A stretch of DNA of 54,408 bases from an uncultured Lachnospiraceae bacterium (GCA_947626475.1 CANQSK010000003.1:1-54408); one strand, 5' to 3'; positions 16,183-25,082 are shown, counted from the first letter of the stretch. Numbers and translations are program-made. Notes: generated by a model from the sequence alone, not told the origin.

Positions 16183-17055
16183 TCATCGCCTCCGGCGTCT
16201 TCCCAGCTTTTCCGCCAGCGCCGCAAACTGCGCCAGCGTCAGCGTCTCTCCGCGGACTGCCGCGGCCAGTCCCAGTTCCTCCAGAGCCGCCGCCACTTCC
16301 TCACGGGAAAAGGGCAACTCCGCCGCGTTGCTCAGGCCGTTCAGAAGCGTCTTCCTCCGCTGGTTGAAGGAAGCCCGGATCAGCCTGAACATCAGATCCG
16401 GGTCTGATACCTGTACCGGCGGCTCCTTCCTCTTCGTCAGCCGGATCACCGCCGAACCTACATTGGGCCGGGGCATAAAGCAGTTCGGCGGCACATTGGC
16501 CACAATGTACGGCTCCGCGTAATACTGGACTGCCAGGGAAAGAGCCCCGTAGTCTTTGCTTCCCGGCCCGGTCTGCATCCGGTCCGCCACTTCCTTCTGC
16601 ACCATAACGGTGATATTCTCAACCGGCGCGCTGCCCTCCAGCAGATTCATAATGATCGGCGTCGTAATGTAGTAGGGCAGATTAGCCACTACCTTAACCG
16701 GACGGCCGCCGTTATATTCCTCCGTCAACTTCTGAATATCAGTCTTCAGGATATCGCCGTGCAGAACCGTCACATTATCATAACCGGCCAGCGTCTCCTT
16801 CAGAATCGGTATCAGGTTGGCGTCAATCTCTACCGCGATCACCCGGCCGGCGCTCTCCGCCAGATACTGGGTCATAGTCCCGATGCCCGGCCCGATCTCC
16901 AGGATACAGTCGTCCTTCGTCACCTCCGCGGACCGGATGATCTTGTCCAGAACATGGGTATCGATCAGAAAATTCTGGCCGAACTTTTTCTGAAACATAA
17001 AGTTATATTTCTGTAAAATCTCAATGGTATTCCTGGGAGTTACCAACGTAGGCAT
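16183..17055 (-). CDS. rsmA: 16S rRNA (adenine1518/1519-N6)-dimethyltransferase
   Basis: A 290-residue KsgA/RsmA enzyme with the N-terminal signature KKFGQNFLID, SAM motif EIGPGIGTMT, and catalytic NLPYYITTPI. It dimethylates two adjacent adenosines near the 3' end of 16S rRNA during 30S maturation. The C-terminal helical domain SFNQRRKTLLNGL is complete. The ATG at 17055 follows an AAGAAGGAA site. It lies 43 bases downstream of tatD, the common tatD-rsmA order of Firmicutes. Confidence 0.95.
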   Translation of the reverse strand: MPTLVTPRNTIEILQKYNFMFQKKFGQNFLIDTHVLDKIIRSAEVTKDDCILEIGPGIGTMTQYLAESAGRVIAVEIDANLIPILKETLAGYDNVTVLHGDILKTDIQKLTEEYNGGRPVKVVANLPYYITTPIIMNLLEGSAPVENITVMVQKEVADRMQTGPGSKDYGALSLAVQYYAEPYIVANVPPNCFMPRPNVGSAVIRLTKRKEPPVQVSDPDLMFRLIRASFNQRRKTLLNGLSNAAELPFSREEVAAALEELGLAAAVRGETLTLAQFAALAEKLGRRRRR

Positions 17056-17098
17056 GTCATTCCTTCTTTCCTGAAATCCCGCTTGTTTTCCGCCGCTG

Positions 17099-17863
17099 TC
17101 ACAGCCGGTACATCCGGCGCGCGTTTTCTTCCGTAACCCGGATCACGTCCTCCTCGGAAATTCCTTTGATCTCGCTGACCGCCTTCACCACATAGGGAAG
17201 ATTCAGGGAAGAGTTCCGCTTTCCCCGGAAGGGAACCGGCGCCAGGTACGGACTGTCCGTCTCCAGCACAATCCGGTCGAGGGGCATATATTCCACCACT
17301 TCCTTCAGCTTCCGGGAATTTTTGAAGGTCAGCACACCGCCGATTCCCAGAAAGAATCCCATGTTCAGATATTCCCTCGCCATCTCAACACCGTAAGAAA
17401 AGCAGTGGATCACGCCCCCCACGTCCGCGGCCCGTTCTTCCTTTATGATATCCAGCGTGTCTTTGGTCGCGTCGCGGCTGTGAATCACAACGGGCAGATT
17501 CACCTTCCCTGCCAGCTGAAGCTGCCGGCGAAACCACCGCTTCTGAGTCCCGCGGTCCGGCTCATCCCAGTAATAATCCAGGCCGATCTCTCCTACCGCC
17601 ACCACCTTGGGACAGGCGCACATTTCCTCCAGCCAGTCCATCCATTCATCGGTCAGTTCTGCCGTATCGCTGGGATGGACGCCCACAGCGGCATAGATAT
17701 ACGGATATCTCTCCGCCAGCGCCAGCGTCGTTTTCGTCGAACTTATGCTGGCTCCGATGTTTACCACTGTTCCGATTCCTGCCTCCGGCAGCTTCCCAAG
17801 AAGCTCCTCCCGGTCCGGATCAAACGCCTCATCATCATAATGAGCATGGGTTTCAAATATCAT
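17099..17863 (-). CDS. tatD: TatD family metal-dependent hydrolase
   Basis: A 254-residue TIM-barrel hydrolase. Metal ligands are visible in ETHAHYDD (residues 4-11), AVGEIGLDYYWD, HSRDA, HCFSYG and ETDSPYLAP. Family members are Mg2+-dependent 3'-5' DNases/deoxynucleases. The length is normal. The ATG at 17863 follows AAAGGACGG. It is the first gene of the leftward tatD-rsmA-mtnN run and is divergent from the mgl operon. Confidence 0.92.
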   Translation of the reverse strand: MIFETHAHYDDEAFDPDREELLGKLPEAGIGTVVNIGASISSTKTTLALAERYPYIYAAVGVHPSDTAELTDEWMDWLEEMCACPKVVAVGEIGLDYYWDEPDRGTQKRWFRRQLQLAGKVNLPVVIHSRDATKDTLDIIKEERAADVGGVIHCFSYGVEMAREYLNMGFFLGIGGVLTFKNSRKLKEVVEYMPLDRIVLETDSPYLAPVPFRGKRNSSLNLPYVVKAVSEIKGISEEDVIRVTEENARRMYRL

Positions 17864-17979
17864 ATTCCGTCCTTTCTTCCGCCTCTCCGATTTCCTGTGT
17901 GCCGTAATGGATTATACCGTATTTTTTGCTTTGTGTAAACACTCCCCGGTTAAGAGGCGAAATACTGTCCCTGCGGAGG

Positions 17980-17993
17980 GGCTATGCATAGCC
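17980..17993. promoter_or_regulatory. Perfect 14-bp palindrome upstream of the mgl promoter
   Basis: GGCTATGCATAGCC is fully self-complementary and ends about 20 bases before the extended -10 of the mgl operon, over the -35 area. This is where a sugar regulator would bind; the regulator is not in the window. It does not fit the CcpA cre consensus. Confidence 0.45.
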
Positions 17994-18012
17994 TTAAGCC
18001 AGCGTGAACTTC

Positions 18013-18021
18013 TGATATAAT
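18013..18021 (+). promoter_or_regulatory. Extended -10 promoter of the mglBAC operon
   Basis: TGA precedes a consensus TATAAT (18016-18021). The -35 area (about 17993-17998, CTTAAG) is poor, suggesting that an activator or the adjacent palindrome controls firing. A short GGGCA-TTT-TGCCC hairpin (18036-18048) lies in the leader. Confidence 0.6.
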
Positions 18022-18087
18022 AAGAATCTGTAACGGGCATTTTGCCCAACTATCAACTCACTTTACAGAGAAAGGGAGGAATTCTTT

Positions 18088-19248
18088 ATGAGATTCCAAA
18101 AAGCAACCGCAATGTTTTTAGCTGCCGCCATGGCATTATCTCTGGCCGCCTGCGGCGGGTCCGGCAGTTCAGCCGAGACTACCGCTGCCCCTGAGCCGGA
18201 CGCGGCTGCCGCGGCGACAACCGACGCTGAGGCTCATGCCGAGGAAACCGAAGCCGCCGGCGCCGTTCTGGAAGGTCCCGTTGCCGTATTCTATTATACA
18301 TACGGCGACACCTATATTTCCAGCGTCCGCGCCGCTCTGGACGCCGCCCTGGACGACGCGGGCATCGAGTATCAGGATTACGACAGCAACAACAGCCAGA
18401 CTACCCAGACCGAGCAGGTTACCACCGCTCTGGCCCAGGGCGCTTCCGTGCTGGTCGTGAACCTGGTAGATACCGGCTCCGACGACGCGGCCAGGAACAT
18501 CCTCGAACAGGCGGCCGGCAAGCCGGTTATCTTCTTCAACCGTTCCGTCAGCGAGGACGTTGTTTCCAGTGTGGACAACAGCGTATTCGTAGGCACCGAC
18601 TATGAGATGGCCGGCCATATGCAGGGCGAGCTGATCGGCAATTATCTGGTTGAGAACTACGACGCCATTGACTTAAACGGCGACGGAACCATTTCCTATG
18701 TAATGTTCAAGGGCCAGGAGGGCAACGCAGAGGCTGATGCCCGTACTCAGTACGGTCAGGAGGACGCTGACGCGGTCCTTGAGGCTGCCGGCAAGCCGGC
18801 ACTGTCCTTCTACGACAGCGCCAACTCCAACAAGTATCTGGTAGACCAGACGGGCGCATGGTCCGCGGCAGCAGCCACTGACTACATGCAGACCATTCTG
18901 TCCCAGTACAGCGAGGCCAACGGCAACATGGTCGAGCTGGTGATCGCCAACAACGACGAGATGGCGATCGGTTCTATTTCCGCCCTGCAGAACGCAGGCT
19001 ACAACAAAGACGGCGCAGCGGTCATCCCCGTATTCGGCGTTGACGCTACCGATGCCGCCAAGGACGCGATCTCTGCCGGCTCCATGATCGGAACCATCAA
19101 GCAGGACGCCGAAGGCATGGCAGGCACTATCGCCGCCATCACCGGCAATTTTGTGAACGGCGCCGACAAGTTTGAAGGCGTTGAGACCGACAATATCGTA
19201 GGAACCTGGCGTGTAAACATTCCTTACGGAATCTACACCGGCGAATGA
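18088..19248 (+). CDS. mglB: Galactose-type sugar ABC transporter substrate-binding lipoprotein
   Basis: A 386-residue periplasmic-binding protein of the ribose/galactose type I fold. The signal peptide ends in lipobox LAAC (about residues 19-22), followed by a Ser/Ala/Glu-rich tether to about residue 60. The first strand FYYTYGDTYIS, then VNLVDTGS, FFNRSVSEDV, NNDEMAIGS and VFGVDATDAA follow the galactose/glucose-binding pattern. A DLNGDGTISY loop could bind calcium as in MglB. It delivers sugar to the MglAC membrane complex. The ATG follows AAAGGGAGG. Confidence 0.88.
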   Translation: MRFQKATAMFLAAAMALSLAACGGSGSSAETTAAPEPDAAAAATTDAEAHAEETEAAGAVLEGPVAVFYYTYGDTYISSVRAALDAALDDAGIEYQDYDSNNSQTTQTEQVTTALAQGASVLVVNLVDTGSDDAARNILEQAAGKPVIFFNRSVSEDVVSSVDNSVFVGTDYEMAGHMQGELIGNYLVENYDAIDLNGDGTISYVMFKGQEGNAEADARTQYGQEDADAVLEAAGKPALSFYDSANSNKYLVDQTGAWSAAAATDYMQTILSQYSEANGNMVELVIANNDEMAIGSISALQNAGYNKDGAAVIPVFGVDATDAAKDAISAGSMIGTIKQDAEGMAGTIAAITGNFVNGADKFEGVETDNIVGTWRVNIPYGIYTGE

Positions 19249-19262
19249 TGATGCTGTGAAGC

Positions 19263-19290
19263 TGCGGCCGCACCTCTGTGTGCGGCTGCG
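19263..19290 (+). terminator. Intergenic hairpin between mglB and mglA
   Basis: GCCGCAC (19267-19273) pairs with GTGCGGC (19280-19286) around a 6-base loop, and the stem is extended by wobble pairs. There is only a short T stretch after it. Such hairpins after binding-protein genes usually protect the abundant mglB mRNA and reduce read-through. Confidence 0.55.
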
Positions 19291-19317
19291 CTTTATTTCA
19301 GGACAGGAGGCGATGAT

Positions 19318-20856
19318 TTGGATACACAGAACACTGCCGTTTCCAACACATCCGGAAATCAGGAGGTTCTCCTGCGGATGGAAGGAATCAACAAATCTTT
19401 TCCAGGCGTCAAAGCGCTGGACAACGTATCCCTGACCGTGAAGGCGGGTACGGTTCACGCGCTCATGGGGGAGAACGGGGCCGGCAAATCCACCCTTATG
19501 AAATGCCTGTTCGGCGTATACAGCAAGGACAGCGGCCATATTTACCTGGAAGGCCGGGAAGTGAATTTCAGGACCTCCAAGGAGGCTCTGGAAAACGGCG
19601 TGGCCATGGTTCACCAGGAACTGAATCAGGCCCTGAAGCGCAATGTGATGGACAACATGTGGCTGGGACGTTTCCCAAAAATATCCCCCTGGTGCCCCCT
19701 TACCAGCGAGAAAAAAATGTACGCGGCCACCAGGAAAGTATTTGAGGAGCTGGAAGTCAGTGTCGACCCCCGGCGGATCATGAGTACCATGCCGGTCTCC
19801 CAGCGGCAGATGGTCGAGATTGCCAAGGCGGTTTCCTTTAACTCAAAAGTTATTGTATTTGACGAGCCCACTTCTTCCCTGACCGAGGAGGAGGTCGAGC
19901 ACCTGTTCCGGATCATCAATATGTTAAGGAACAAAGGCTGCGGCATCATATACATTTCACATAAAATGGAAGAGATCCTGCGTATCTCGGACGAAGTGAC
20001 CATCATGCGGGACGGACAGTGGATCGCCACCCGCCCCGCCAAAGAACTGACCATGAACGAGATCATACGGCTCATGGTCGGGCGCGAGCTGACCAACCGT
20101 TATCCGGAGAAGGACAATACAGTGGGAGAGCCCATGCTGGAGGTCAGAGACCTGACGGCCGCCTACTCCAAACTGCGGGATGTTTCCTTCGCGGCCAAAA
20201 AGGGCGAGGTCCTGGGCATTGCCGGTCTGGACGGCTCCGGAAGGACGGAGCTACTGGAGAATATTTTCGGCACGGCCACACGAAAATCCGGCGAGATTTT
20301 CGTCCACGGAAAGCCTGTCGGCAACAAAAACGCCAGGGATTCCATCGCCAGCAAATTCGCCATGCTGACGGAGGAACGCCGCGCCACCGGAATCTTCGCC
20401 ATCCGGGATATTCAGGCCAACTCCACCATTTCCAGCCTGCGCAGGTACCTGAACGGTCCTTTCCTCAGCGACAGGAAGCTGAGTGAGGCGACAGAGTGGG
20501 GCATCAAGGTCATGAGCACCAAGACCCCCAGCCAGAAAACTCAGATCCGTTCTCTCTCCGGCGGCAACCAGCAGAAGGTTATCCTGGCCCGCTGGCTTCT
20601 GACGGAACCGGATGTGCTGCTTCTGGACGAACCGACCAGAGGCATCGACGTAGGCGCCAAATACGAGATCTATCAGCTGATCCTGAATCTGGCCAGGGAA
20701 GGCAAGACGGTTATCATGGTATCCTCGGAGATGCCGGAGCTTCTGGGCGTATGCGACCGGATCCTGGTCATGTCCGGCGGCAGGCTGGCAGGCGAAGTGG
20801 ACGCCGGGACCGCGACCCAGGAAGAGATCATGACCCTGGCTGCAAAGTACGCATAA
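19318..20856 (+). CDS. mglA: Sugar ABC transporter ATPase (tandem NBD)
   Basis: A 512-residue protein made of two ABC domains. The N-terminal domain has Walker A GENGAGKST, signature VSQRQM and Walker B IVFDEPTSSL. The C-terminal domain has a degenerate Walker A (GLDGSGRTE) but an intact LSGGNQQK and LLLDEPTRGID, the normal asymmetry of the MglA/RbsA family. It energises uptake through MglC. The start is a TTG at 19318, supported by AGGAGG 7 bases upstream; no in-frame ATG is nearby. mglC follows 13 bases later. Confidence 0.92.
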   Translation: MDTQNTAVSNTSGNQEVLLRMEGINKSFPGVKALDNVSLTVKAGTVHALMGENGAGKSTLMKCLFGVYSKDSGHIYLEGREVNFRTSKEALENGVAMVHQELNQALKRNVMDNMWLGRFPKISPWCPLTSEKKMYAATRKVFEELEVSVDPRRIMSTMPVSQRQMVEIAKAVSFNSKVIVFDEPTSSLTEEEVEHLFRIINMLRNKGCGIIYISHKMEEILRISDEVTIMRDGQWIATRPAKELTMNEIIRLMVGRELTNRYPEKDNTVGEPMLEVRDLTAAYSKLRDVSFAAKKGEVLGIAGLDGSGRTELLENIFGTATRKSGEIFVHGKPVGNKNARDSIASKFAMLTEERRATGIFAIRDIQANSTISSLRRYLNGPFLSDRKLSEATEWGIKVMSTKTPSQKTQIRSLSGGNQQKVILARWLLTEPDVLLLDEPTRGIDVGAKYEIYQLILNLAREGKTVIMVSSEMPELLGVCDRILVMSGGRLAGEVDAGTATQEEIMTLAAKYA

Positions 20857-20869
20857 AGGAGGAATAATA

Positions 20870-21907
20870 ATGGCTGACAAAAACGCCGCGGCTTTATCCA
20901 AAGAAAAATGGAACAGAATCGGAAATCTGCTCCTGAATAATGCCATGTACATCATTATCGTACTGGCAGTCATCTATATCTCCATCGCAAAACCAACCTT
21001 TTTGGGATTGTCTTCTATCGTAAACGTGATCTCCCTGACGGCAGCCAAGCTGCCCATCGCTCTGGGCATCGGCGGCTGTATCGTCCTGACCGGAACGGAT
21101 ATTTCCGCGGGACGCGTCGTAGGCCTGACAGCCTGCATTTCCGCATCCCTTTTGACCACGGTTTTTAAGGTGTTTCCCAACATGACCCAGGCCCTGCCCC
21201 TTCCGGCAGTTCTTCTGCTGGTCATGGCAGTCGGCGCCGCGGTAGGTCTCGTCAACGGTTTCAGCGTGGCCAAGTTCAAGCTGCATCCGTTCATTGTGAC
21301 CCTGTCTACGCAGCTGATCGTCTACGGCATTATCCTAATGTACCTGATGAACGGCACCAACAACGGCCAGACCTTAAGCGGCCTTTCCGATTCCTACCGC
21401 TCCTTCGTCACCGGAACCCTGTTCAAGGTCGGCACAGTGTCCGTCCCCAGATATGTGCTGTATTCCATTATCCTGACAGTGATCATGTGGATCATCTGGA
21501 ACAAGACCACCTTCGGGAAAAATATGTTCGCGGTCGGCTCCAACGAGGAGGCCGCCAATGTCTCCGGCGTCAACGTCTCCCGCACCATTATCATGGTCTT
21601 TATGCTGGCCGGTGTCATGTACGCCATCACCGGATTCCTGGAGGGCGCCCGGATCGCTTCCGCCAACGCCAACACCGGACTGAACTACGAGTGCGACGCT
21701 ATCGCGGCCTGCGTCATCGGCGGCGTGTCTTTCGTGGGAGGCATCGGACGGATCAGCGGCATTGTCGTCGGCGTTCTGCTTCTGCAGATTATTTTTACGG
21801 GACTGAACTTCCTGTCCGTGGACGCCAACATGCTGTACATCATCAAAGGCCTGATCATCCTGATCGCCTGCGCCATCGACATGCGCAAGTATCTGGTAAG
21901 AAAATAA
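20870..21907 (+). CDS. mglC: Sugar ABC transporter permease
   Basis: A 345-residue permease with about ten membrane segments. GIGGCIVLTGTDISAGRVVGL and the EAA-like region NEEAANVSGVNV, then CDAIAACVIGGVSFVGGIG, are typical of the BPD_transp_2 permeases used by galactose, ribose and xylose importers. It pairs with MglA ATPases and receives sugar from MglB. The ATG follows AAAGGAGG. It is followed by a small membrane-protein gene in the same operon. Confidence 0.92.
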   Translation: MADKNAAALSKEKWNRIGNLLLNNAMYIIIVLAVIYISIAKPTFLGLSSIVNVISLTAAKLPIALGIGGCIVLTGTDISAGRVVGLTACISASLLTTVFKVFPNMTQALPLPAVLLLVMAVGAAVGLVNGFSVAKFKLHPFIVTLSTQLIVYGIILMYLMNGTNNGQTLSGLSDSYRSFVTGTLFKVGTVSVPRYVLYSIILTVIMWIIWNKTTFGKNMFAVGSNEEAANVSGVNVSRTIIMVFMLAGVMYAITGFLEGARIASANANTGLNYECDAIAACVIGGVSFVGGIGRISGIVVGVLLLQIIFTGLNFLSVDANMLYIIKGLIILIACAIDMRKYLVRK

Positions 21908-21932
21908 TCTCAGACAGGGGGCGCCGGATCTT

Positions 21933-22076
21933 ATGGAAGAAAAGAGAGAATCAACCAGACGGCGGCGGGACCTCTACAGCCGCGTCAATATTTCCGTCAG
22001 AACGCTGAACATCATTATCATCGTTCTGTGCGCGGCTCTGCTGGCATGCATGGCTTTCGGAATCGCCAACCGGTGA
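21933..22076 (+). CDS. 47-residue single-span membrane protein in the mgl operon
   Basis: ATG at 21933 to TGA at 22074-22076. The product begins MEEKRESTRRRRDLYSRVN, has a hydrophobic helix IIIIVLCAALLACMAF (about residues 28-43) and ends GIANR. The basic N-terminal half before the helix predicts N-in topology. An AGGGGG site lies upstream and the gene is 25 bases after mglC, before the operon terminator. Codon choice resembles the neighbours. It is probably an accessory subunit or regulator of the importer; this is inference. I do not recognise a named family. Confidence 0.65.
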   Translation: MEEKRESTRRRRDLYSRVNISVRTLNIIIIVLCAALLACMAFGIANR

Positions 22077-22148
22077 TTTACGGTGACCTTCAACCCAATG
22101 GGAGGAACCCTGATTCTTCAGCCGCTCATATAATAAAACACCAAAACA

Positions 22149-22173
22149 TTCCCGGGTCCGATCGGCCCGGGAA
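22149..22173 (+). terminator. Terminator-like hairpin of the mgl operon
   Basis: TTCCCGGG (22149-22156) pairs with CCCGGGAA (22166-22173) across a 9-base loop that is itself self-complementary (CCGATCGG). The sequence after it is A/T-rich but lacks a long T run. Confidence 0.6.
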
Positions 22174-22206
22174 AATTACTCTGTTTATAATTTATAAAAT
22201 TATCTG

Positions 22207-22235
22207 TTGACAGGAGAATGCTTTCATGCTACAAT
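22207..22235 (+). promoter_or_regulatory. Consensus sigma-A promoter of the metY-cysK-rrf2 operon
   Basis: A perfect -35 TTGACA (22207-22212), a 17-base spacer and -10 TACAAT (22230-22235). Such a strong promoter implies control by repression, which fits the adjacent dyad. Confidence 0.85.
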
Positions 22236-22237
22236 TC

Positions 22238-22258
22238 TACCAACCTTTTAAGTAGGTA
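22238..22258. promoter_or_regulatory. Candidate Rrf2/CymR-type operator
   Basis: A dyad with arms TACCaAC and GTaGGTA matches at 7 of 10 positions around a T-rich centre. It starts 3 bases after the -10 box, covering the transcription start. Rrf2-family sites in clostridia are often TACCTAC-type dyads. The likely ligand is the Rrf2 protein encoded by the third gene of this operon, giving autorepression. Confidence 0.5.
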
Positions 22259-22288
22259 ATATATAAATCCCCTCCAGGAGGTGCAATT

Positions 22289-23569
22289 ATGTCTGGTTAT
22301 AAGTTTGAAACTCTTCAGCTTCACGTGGGACAGGAGACTCCGGATCCTGCCACCGACGCGCGGGCAGTGCCCATTTACGCGACTACTTCCTATGTATTTC
22401 GCAACTGCGAACACGCAGCCGCCCGTTTCGGCCTTGCTGACGCCGGAAATATCTACGGCCGTCTGACCAATTCCACGGAAGATGTTCTTGAAAAGAGGGT
22501 CGCCGCCCTTGAGGGAGGCGTGGCCGCTCTGGCCCTGGCCTCCGGAGCCGCGGCAATCACCTATACGCTCCAGGCTCTCGGACAGAATAACGGTCATTTT
22601 GTAGCACAGAAAACGATCTACGGCGGCAGCTACAACCTGCTGGCCCACACCCTTCCCAATTTCGGCATCACCGCCTCTTTCGTAAACATCCACGACCTGG
22701 CGGAGGTGGAAGCGGCAATCCAGGATGACACAAGGGCCATCTACATTGAGACTCTGGGCAATCCCAACAGCGACATTCCCGACATCGACGCTCTTGCCCG
22801 GCTTGCCCACAAACACGGTCTTCCCCTGGTCGTAGACAACACCTTCGGAACTCCCTATCTGATCCGTCCCATAGAGCACGGCGCGGACATTGTCGTCCAT
22901 TCCGCCACCAAGTTCCTGGGCGGGCACGGCACAACGCTGGGCGGCGTCATCGTCGATTCCGGCCAGTTTGACTGGGCTGCCAGCGGCAAATACCCGGCTA
23001 TCGCGGAGCCCAATCCCAGCTACCATGGCGTTTCCTTTGTAAATGCCGCCGGTCCCGCGGCGTTTGTAACCTATATCCGCGCTATCCTGCTGCGGGATAC
23101 GGGCGCAACCATTTCTCCCTTCGCGGCTTTCCTGCTTCTGCAAGGCATCGAAACGTTGTCCCTGCGGGTGGAGCGCCACGCGGAGAATACGGCGAAGGTA
23201 ATAGAATTTCTGAAGAACCATCCGCTGGTGGAAAAGGTCAACCATCCGGCCCTGCCGGACCATCCGGACCACGCCCTCTATGAGAAGTACTTCCCCAACG
23301 GCGGCGGCTCCATTTTCACCTTTGAGATTAAGGGCGGCGAGAAAGAAGCTCACCGGTTTATTGATAATCTGGAGATTTTCTCCCTGCTCGCCAACGTAGC
23401 CGACGTGAAGAGTCTCGTCATCCATCCGGCGACTACGACCCACAGCCAGCTCAGTCCTGAAGAGCTGCTGGATCAGGGCATCCGCCCCAATACGATCCGC
23501 CTCTCCATCGGCACGGAGCACATCGACGATATTATCGCCGATCTGGAGCGTGGTTTTAACGCAATCTAA
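22289..23569 (+). CDS. metY: O-acetylhomoserine sulfhydrylase/aminocarboxypropyltransferase
   Basis: A 426-residue Cys/Met-metabolism PLP enzyme. It begins with FETLQLHVGQ; the PLP-binding lysine is in HSATKFLGG (Lys 208), with the cofactor aspartate in VVDNTFGTP (Asp 183). The YGRLTNST and RFIDNLEIF features favour O-acetylhomoserine sulfhydrylase, which makes homocysteine from O-acetylhomoserine and sulfide. The ATG follows CAGGAGG. It is the first gene of the sulfur operon, 29 bases before cysK. Confidence 0.92.
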   Translation: MSGYKFETLQLHVGQETPDPATDARAVPIYATTSYVFRNCEHAAARFGLADAGNIYGRLTNSTEDVLEKRVAALEGGVAALALASGAAAITYTLQALGQNNGHFVAQKTIYGGSYNLLAHTLPNFGITASFVNIHDLAEVEAAIQDDTRAIYIETLGNPNSDIPDIDALARLAHKHGLPLVVDNTFGTPYLIRPIEHGADIVVHSATKFLGGHGTTLGGVIVDSGQFDWAASGKYPAIAEPNPSYHGVSFVNAAGPAAFVTYIRAILLRDTGATISPFAAFLLLQGIETLSLRVERHAENTAKVIEFLKNHPLVEKVNHPALPDHPDHALYEKYFPNGGGSIFTFEIKGGEKEAHRFIDNLEIFSLLANVADVKSLVIHPATTTHSQLSPEELLDQGIRPNTIRLSIGTEHIDDIIADLERGFNAI

Positions 23570-23598
23570 ACATCATAAAAGAATCGAGGTCATGATCA

Positions 23599-24525
23599 GT
23601 GAAAATTTATCAGAGCGCAGCAGACATCATTGGCAGAACTCCTTTACTGGAGCTGACACACATCGAGAAAAATCTGAACCTGCAGGCGAAGCTTCTCGCC
23701 AAGCTGGAATATTTTAATCCGGCCGGTTCCGTCAAGGACCGGGTCGCCAAAGCCATGATCGACGACGCGGAGGCACGCGGCATCTTAAAGCCGGACTCTG
23801 TCATCATTGAACCCACCAGCGGCAACACCGGCATCGGCCTGGCCTCCGTGGCCGCCGCCAAAGGCTACCGCATCATCATTGTTATGCCGGAAACCATGTC
23901 GGTGGAGCGCCGCCAGCTGATGAAGGCCTTCGGCGCGGAACTGGTGCTGACGGAAGGCGCAAAGGGAATGTCCGGAGCCATAGCGAAGGCGGATGAACTT
24001 GCCGCGGAAATTCCAAACAGCTTCATCCCTGGTCAGTTTGTCAACCCGGCAAACCCCAGGATCCACCGCGAGACCACCGGTCCGGAGATTTATGAGGACA
24101 CGGACGGGATCGTTGATATTTTTGTGGCAGGCGTGGGCACCGGCGGCACCATCACCGGCGTAGGAGAATATCTGAAGTCCAAAAAGCCTGACGTGAAGAT
24201 CGTGGCCGTTGAGCCGGCTTCCTCCCCGGTACTCTCCGCAGGCAAAGCCGGAGCTCACAAGATTCAGGGCATCGGCGCGGGCTTTGTTCCGGAAGTCCTG
24301 AACACGGACATATACGACGAGATCATCCCGGTCGAAAATGAGGACGCCTTCGCAACCGGCAAAATGATCGGCAGAAGCGAAGGTATCCTTGTGGGAATCT
24401 CTTCCGGCGCCGCCCTGTGGGCAGCCATCGAGCTTGCCCGGCGGCCGGAAAATGAAGGCAAGACCATTGTCGCCCTGCTTCCCGATACCGGCGACCGTTA
24501 TCTGTCAACCCCGCTTTTTGAGTAA
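23599..24525 (+). CDS. cysK: Cysteine synthase A
   Basis: A 308-residue PLP-dependent O-acetylserine sulfhydrylase. The PLP lysine lies in [11 protein letters not shown] (Lys 46), the substrate loop is TSGNTG (73-78), and the phosphate loop is [10 protein letters not shown]. It makes cysteine from O-acetylserine and sulfide. The start is a GTG at 23599 behind GAGGTC; an ATG at 23592 is out of frame. The rrf2 gene begins 5 bases after its stop, so translation is coupled. Confidence 0.95.
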   Translation: MKIYQSAADIIGRTPLLELTHIEKNLNLQAKLLAKLEYFNPAGSVKDRVAKAMIDDAEARGILKPDSVIIEPTSGNTGIGLASVAAAKGYRIIIVMPETMSVERRQLMKAFGAELVLTEGAKGMSGAIAKADELAAEIPNSFIPGQFVNPANPRIHRETTGPEIYEDTDGIVDIFVAGVGTGGTITGVGEYLKSKKPDVKIVAVEPASSPVLSAGKAGAHKIQGIGAGFVPEVLNTDIYDEIIPVENEDAFATGKMIGRSEGILVGISSGAALWAAIELARRPENEGKTIVALLPDTGDRYLSTPLFE

Positions 24526-24530
24526 CTGCC

Positions 24531-24962
24531 ATGATGATATCTACGAGAGGACGTTACGCTCTGCGGGTCATGCTTGACCTGGCGGAGAACAGAAAAGACG
24601 GGTATATCCCCATGAAGGAAGTGGCCCAGCGTCAGGAATTATCGCTGAAATACATGGAGCGGATCCTGCCGGCCCTGGTCAAAGAAGGTTTTGTAGAAGG
24701 GCTTCACGGCAAAGGCGGCGGCTACCGGCTGGTCAGAGAGCCGAAAGATTATACCGTCAGGGAAATCCTGAGAATCACCGAGGGCGACCTTGCGCCTGTC
24801 GCCTGTCTCGCCTGCGACGCGAAACCATGCGGCCGGGCCGGGTTCTGCAAGACGCTTCCCATGTGGAACAGGCTTTACCATACCGTAAATGATTTCTTTG
24901 ACGGGATTACTCTGGAAGATCTGCTGGAAGGGCGCTTCGACAGTGTTTCCGTGATACCCTGA
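24531..24962 (+). CDS. Rrf2 family transcriptional regulator
   Basis: A 143-residue winged-helix regulator. The N terminus MISTRGRYALRVMLDLAE and the wing HGKGGGYRLVREP are typical of Rrf2. Cysteines 92, 95, 100 and 106 (ACLACDAKPC...FC) could ligate an Fe-S cluster as in IscR/NsrR, while CymR lacks them. Being third in a metY-cysK operon, it probably senses cysteine, sulfide or Fe-S status and represses its own promoter. No strong ribosome site precedes it, which fits coupling to cysK. It ends before a bidirectional terminator. Confidence 0.88.
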   Translation: MMISTRGRYALRVMLDLAENRKDGYIPMKEVAQRQELSLKYMERILPALVKEGFVEGLHGKGGGYRLVREPKDYTVREILRITEGDLAPVACLACDAKPCGRAGFCKTLPMWNRLYHTVNDFFDGITLEDLLEGRFDSVSVIP

Positions 24963-25023
24963 CAGTCAGAGTTCCTGTCGCCAGATTGGCCGGCAACCCT
25001 GACTGTATCACAGAAAAAAACAG

Positions 25024-25054
25024 GCGGGCTAATGTCACTCAGACAAAGGCCCGC
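25024..25054. terminator. Bidirectional terminator between rrf2 and metG
   Basis: GCGGGC (25024-25029) pairs with GCCCGC (25049-25054). To the right is TTATTATTTT, and to the left an A-run that reads as T-run for the leftward metG transcript. Confidence 0.75.
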
Positions 25055-25082
25055 TTATTATTTTGCTGTCACATTCTGCCTG

